Assembly (NCBI RefSeq): GCF_016612505.1
Contig: NZ_JAENRR010000010.1
Location: 60,304 to 124,303 of the forward strand
Source: Carboxylicivirga marina
GTDB lineage: Bacteria; Bacteroidota; Bacteroidia; Bacteroidales; Marinilabiliaceae
DNA length: 64,000 bases
Direction of reading: 5' to 3'
A program made the translations under genes and the position numbers. Shown here one piece after another: positions 62,561 through 64,000 of the stretch. Positions within the stretch are counted from its first letter, which is position 1, and every line of letters starts with the position of its first letter. The notes below the pieces were generated by a model that was given only the letters and a program-made list of their open reading frames with translations, was not told the DNA's origin and searched no databases.

Positions 62561-62660
62561 AAAACGCTAGGGTCGCAAAGTAGAGAAGTATTATTTTCAC
62601 TTTGCGAGCTTAGCGTTTTTCTTTTTTTTTGCTTTGCGAGATACTGTAAACATGTTTTTC

Positions 62661-63602
62661 TTACTTTCTCTCGCAAATCCAAATATTCCTCGAGAATAAC
62701 TTTCCCTTCTTCTCAACATTGCAATAATCAATCAACCTAAGTTCAGCCTGGCTTATGAGCTCTTTAATGTCCGATGTAGATACAATGACCAGGCGATTGG
62801 CCAACTGAGCAGCCGAATGTATGATGTACAACGCATTATCGTCGTCTGAATGGCTGAACAGGTTATAAGGCAGGTCAATAATAGCAGCATCGTAAGTGGT
62901 GGTATGATCTTTTAAATCGGTGCGGTATACATTGGCTGTATAGTTGTAATGTGCCAGGTTTTTGCGTGTCGACTGGCAGGCTTTCCAGTGAATGTCGCAA
63001 CCTTCAATGTTGAACCCTCCAATGCAGGCCTCCAGCATTACTGTGCCAACACCACAACCTGCATCTAACAAACGCATGTCTTTGTTGCCTTTTGATGCCA
63101 TGCTCACAAGCGCTTTGGCAATGTCCATATTAATGGCGCTACTAAACGAATAGGGCTTGTTTTTGTGCTGAAACCAATCGGAATTGTGCTTAATAAGGAC
63201 CCCAAAATACCAGGTGTTCTCATAGTGGCATATCGAGTAGGTCATTACGGGAGTGACATAATCAGGATCGCCCTCGATGCACCAGCCAATGTCTTTAAGT
63301 TTATTGAGCCGCTCATTATACTTGGTAGTATCACCATGTAATACCAAATACTCCGCCTTAAAGCCATGCATGTGAATGTTTTGAAGCTTGACTTTCTCCA
63401 ACAACTCAGAATAATCGTTGGACGATGTCATAATTTCAAAGCGGTTTTTTATAAACGGACTGATAGATGGATTAATCTTGATATTTGAAAACAACAGTTT
63501 GTTCTGTTCTTCTTCATCAAACAATTGCCTCGATTCTAATTTGCACATGGAGACATTGTGCGTATCGTATTTAAAAGTATAAATGTAGTTGTGTTGAGGC
63601 AT
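62661..63602 (-). CDS. TRM11/TrmG10-like RNA methyltransferase
   Basis: A 313-residue SAM-dependent methyltransferase. The N-terminal 165 residues resemble the THUMP-containing half of TRM11-like proteins but diverge strongly. The C-terminal half has a SAM motif (RLLDAGCGVGTVMLEACIG), an acidic loop (NIEGCDIHWKACQSTRKNL) and the catalytic motif IDLPYNLF, a variant of the D/N-P-P-Y motif of N2-guanine and N6-adenine methyltransferases, with Leu in place of the first Pro. By layout it is likely to modify tRNA guanine N2, near position 10, but this is inference. It is transcribed alone. Confidence 0.75.
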   Translation of the reverse strand: MPQHNYIYTFKYDTHNVSMCKLESRQLFDEEEQNKLLFSNIKINPSISPFIKNRFEIMTSSNDYSELLEKVKLQNIHMHGFKAEYLVLHGDTTKYNERLNKLKDIGWCIEGDPDYVTPVMTYSICHYENTWYFGVLIKHNSDWFQHKNKPYSFSSAINMDIAKALVSMASKGNKDMRLLDAGCGVGTVMLEACIGGFNIEGCDIHWKACQSTRKNLAHYNYTANVYRTDLKDHTTTYDAAIIDLPYNLFSHSDDDNALYIIHSAAQLANRLVIVSTSDIKELISQAELRLIDYCNVEKKGKLFSRNIWICERK

Positions 63603-64000
63603 GTTCGATGTTTAGTACAAATTATCAGCGTGCAAATATCAACAAAGCACGCGACATGGCTTTATATTTCTGAGATTAATTCTAGCATCTTCTAATTATA
63701 GATAACAATCTTGTTTTTGTCTTACCAGCCATTGGGATCGGTATCGTAGTGACATTTAATTTGGTTTTATCTGGGATTTGAGAGACTCTTTTCGATTTAG
63801 AACTAAAGGTTTGGTAAGACTATTATCTCCCGAAAAGGCATTTTATTACCCATAATTACTAATGTTACGCAATTTATATGACGATACTATTTAAGTATAT
63901 ACTTCGCTTAGTAGTTAAATAATTGTAACTACTCACGTACTATTGTATTCTTCTAGATTAAGCAAACAGCTTCATTATTATTAGCTGCATTAAGGTGTAG
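63603..64000. other. Gene-free right end of the window
   Basis: About 400 bp of AT-rich sequence with no supported ORF, tRNA or clear repeat. A promoter for the methyltransferase gene is expected at its left end, but I cannot place it confidently. Confidence 0.4.

Noticed and set aside
62558..62740. Plus-strand 60-codon ORF before the TRM11-like gene
   Set aside because: It overlaps the 3' end of the methyltransferase gene in antisense and has low-complexity content (FFCF, LFLF) without a recognisable signal or motif.

Overview
The window looks like chromosomal DNA of a Bacteroidota bacterium, probably class Bacteroidia. The evidence is a SusE/SusF-like starch-binding protein, a secreted amylase with a type IX secretion (T9SS) C-terminal signal, promoters of the TTG/TAnnTTTG type, scarce Shine-Dalgarno sites and a Bacteroidota-style curli locus. 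A Marinilabiliales-like lineage is a guess. I see no tRNA, rRNA, CRISPR array, intact insertion sequence or prophage.

Layout. 1-4.4 kb: the end of a starch-utilisation locus, with a SusE/F-like protein cut by the window edge and a GH13 amylase carrying CBM48 and a T9SS tail. 4.5-11.6 kb: an orphan sugar transferase, a 262-bp MITE-like element, then pcm, an MBL-fold hydrolase, gcvP and a secreted beta-helix protein. 12.2-27.1 kb: a curli-type functional-amyloid region. It holds csgE-csgF-csgG, a surface lipoprotein, three curlin-repeat proteins, three LuxR-family regulators (one receiver-PAS-HTH protein resembling CsgD in position and type, and two paralogues at either side) and two further lipoproteins. 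27.2-36.4 kb: two giant uncharacterised proteins (1571 and 1455 aa), the first with a twin-arginine-like signal. 36.9-42.7 kb: housekeeping genes on the minus strand (ddl, rluD, PASTA protein, rpmH, rsmG, ECF sigma factor, GT2). 42.9-49.97 kb: tgt, an LptF/G permease, acyl-CoA carboxyltransferase plus biotin carrier, ispE and dnaB. 50-59.2 kb: a CysJ-like flavoprotein, then a LytTR response regulator, LytS-type kinase, TolC, RND pump and membrane-fusion protein in one minus-strand block. 59.5-63.6 kb: a secreted transglutaminase-fold protein and a TRM11-like methyltransferase.

The most interesting signal is the non-coding structure around the curli region. Five promoters (12992, 21818, 22875, 25220, 25653) share a 50-bp architecture: a CCC-N5-GGG dyad (left half degenerate in one copy, right half in another), a TTATTG/TAATTG -33 box directly after it, and a TAnnTTT -7 box exactly 29 bp after the start of the GGG half-site. 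They drive csgE, a luxR gene, two lipoproteins and one gene-less 170-nt unit, so they probably define a regulon. The curlin promoter has the same -33/-7 spacing but a different dyad. The lipoprotein part of the region is punctuated by five copies of a 47-bp palindrome whose arms show compensatory changes, by three copies of a conserved terminator module, and by 23-bp tandem repeats. The region therefore looks like a set of exchangeable surface-lipoprotein cassettes next to an amyloid export machine.
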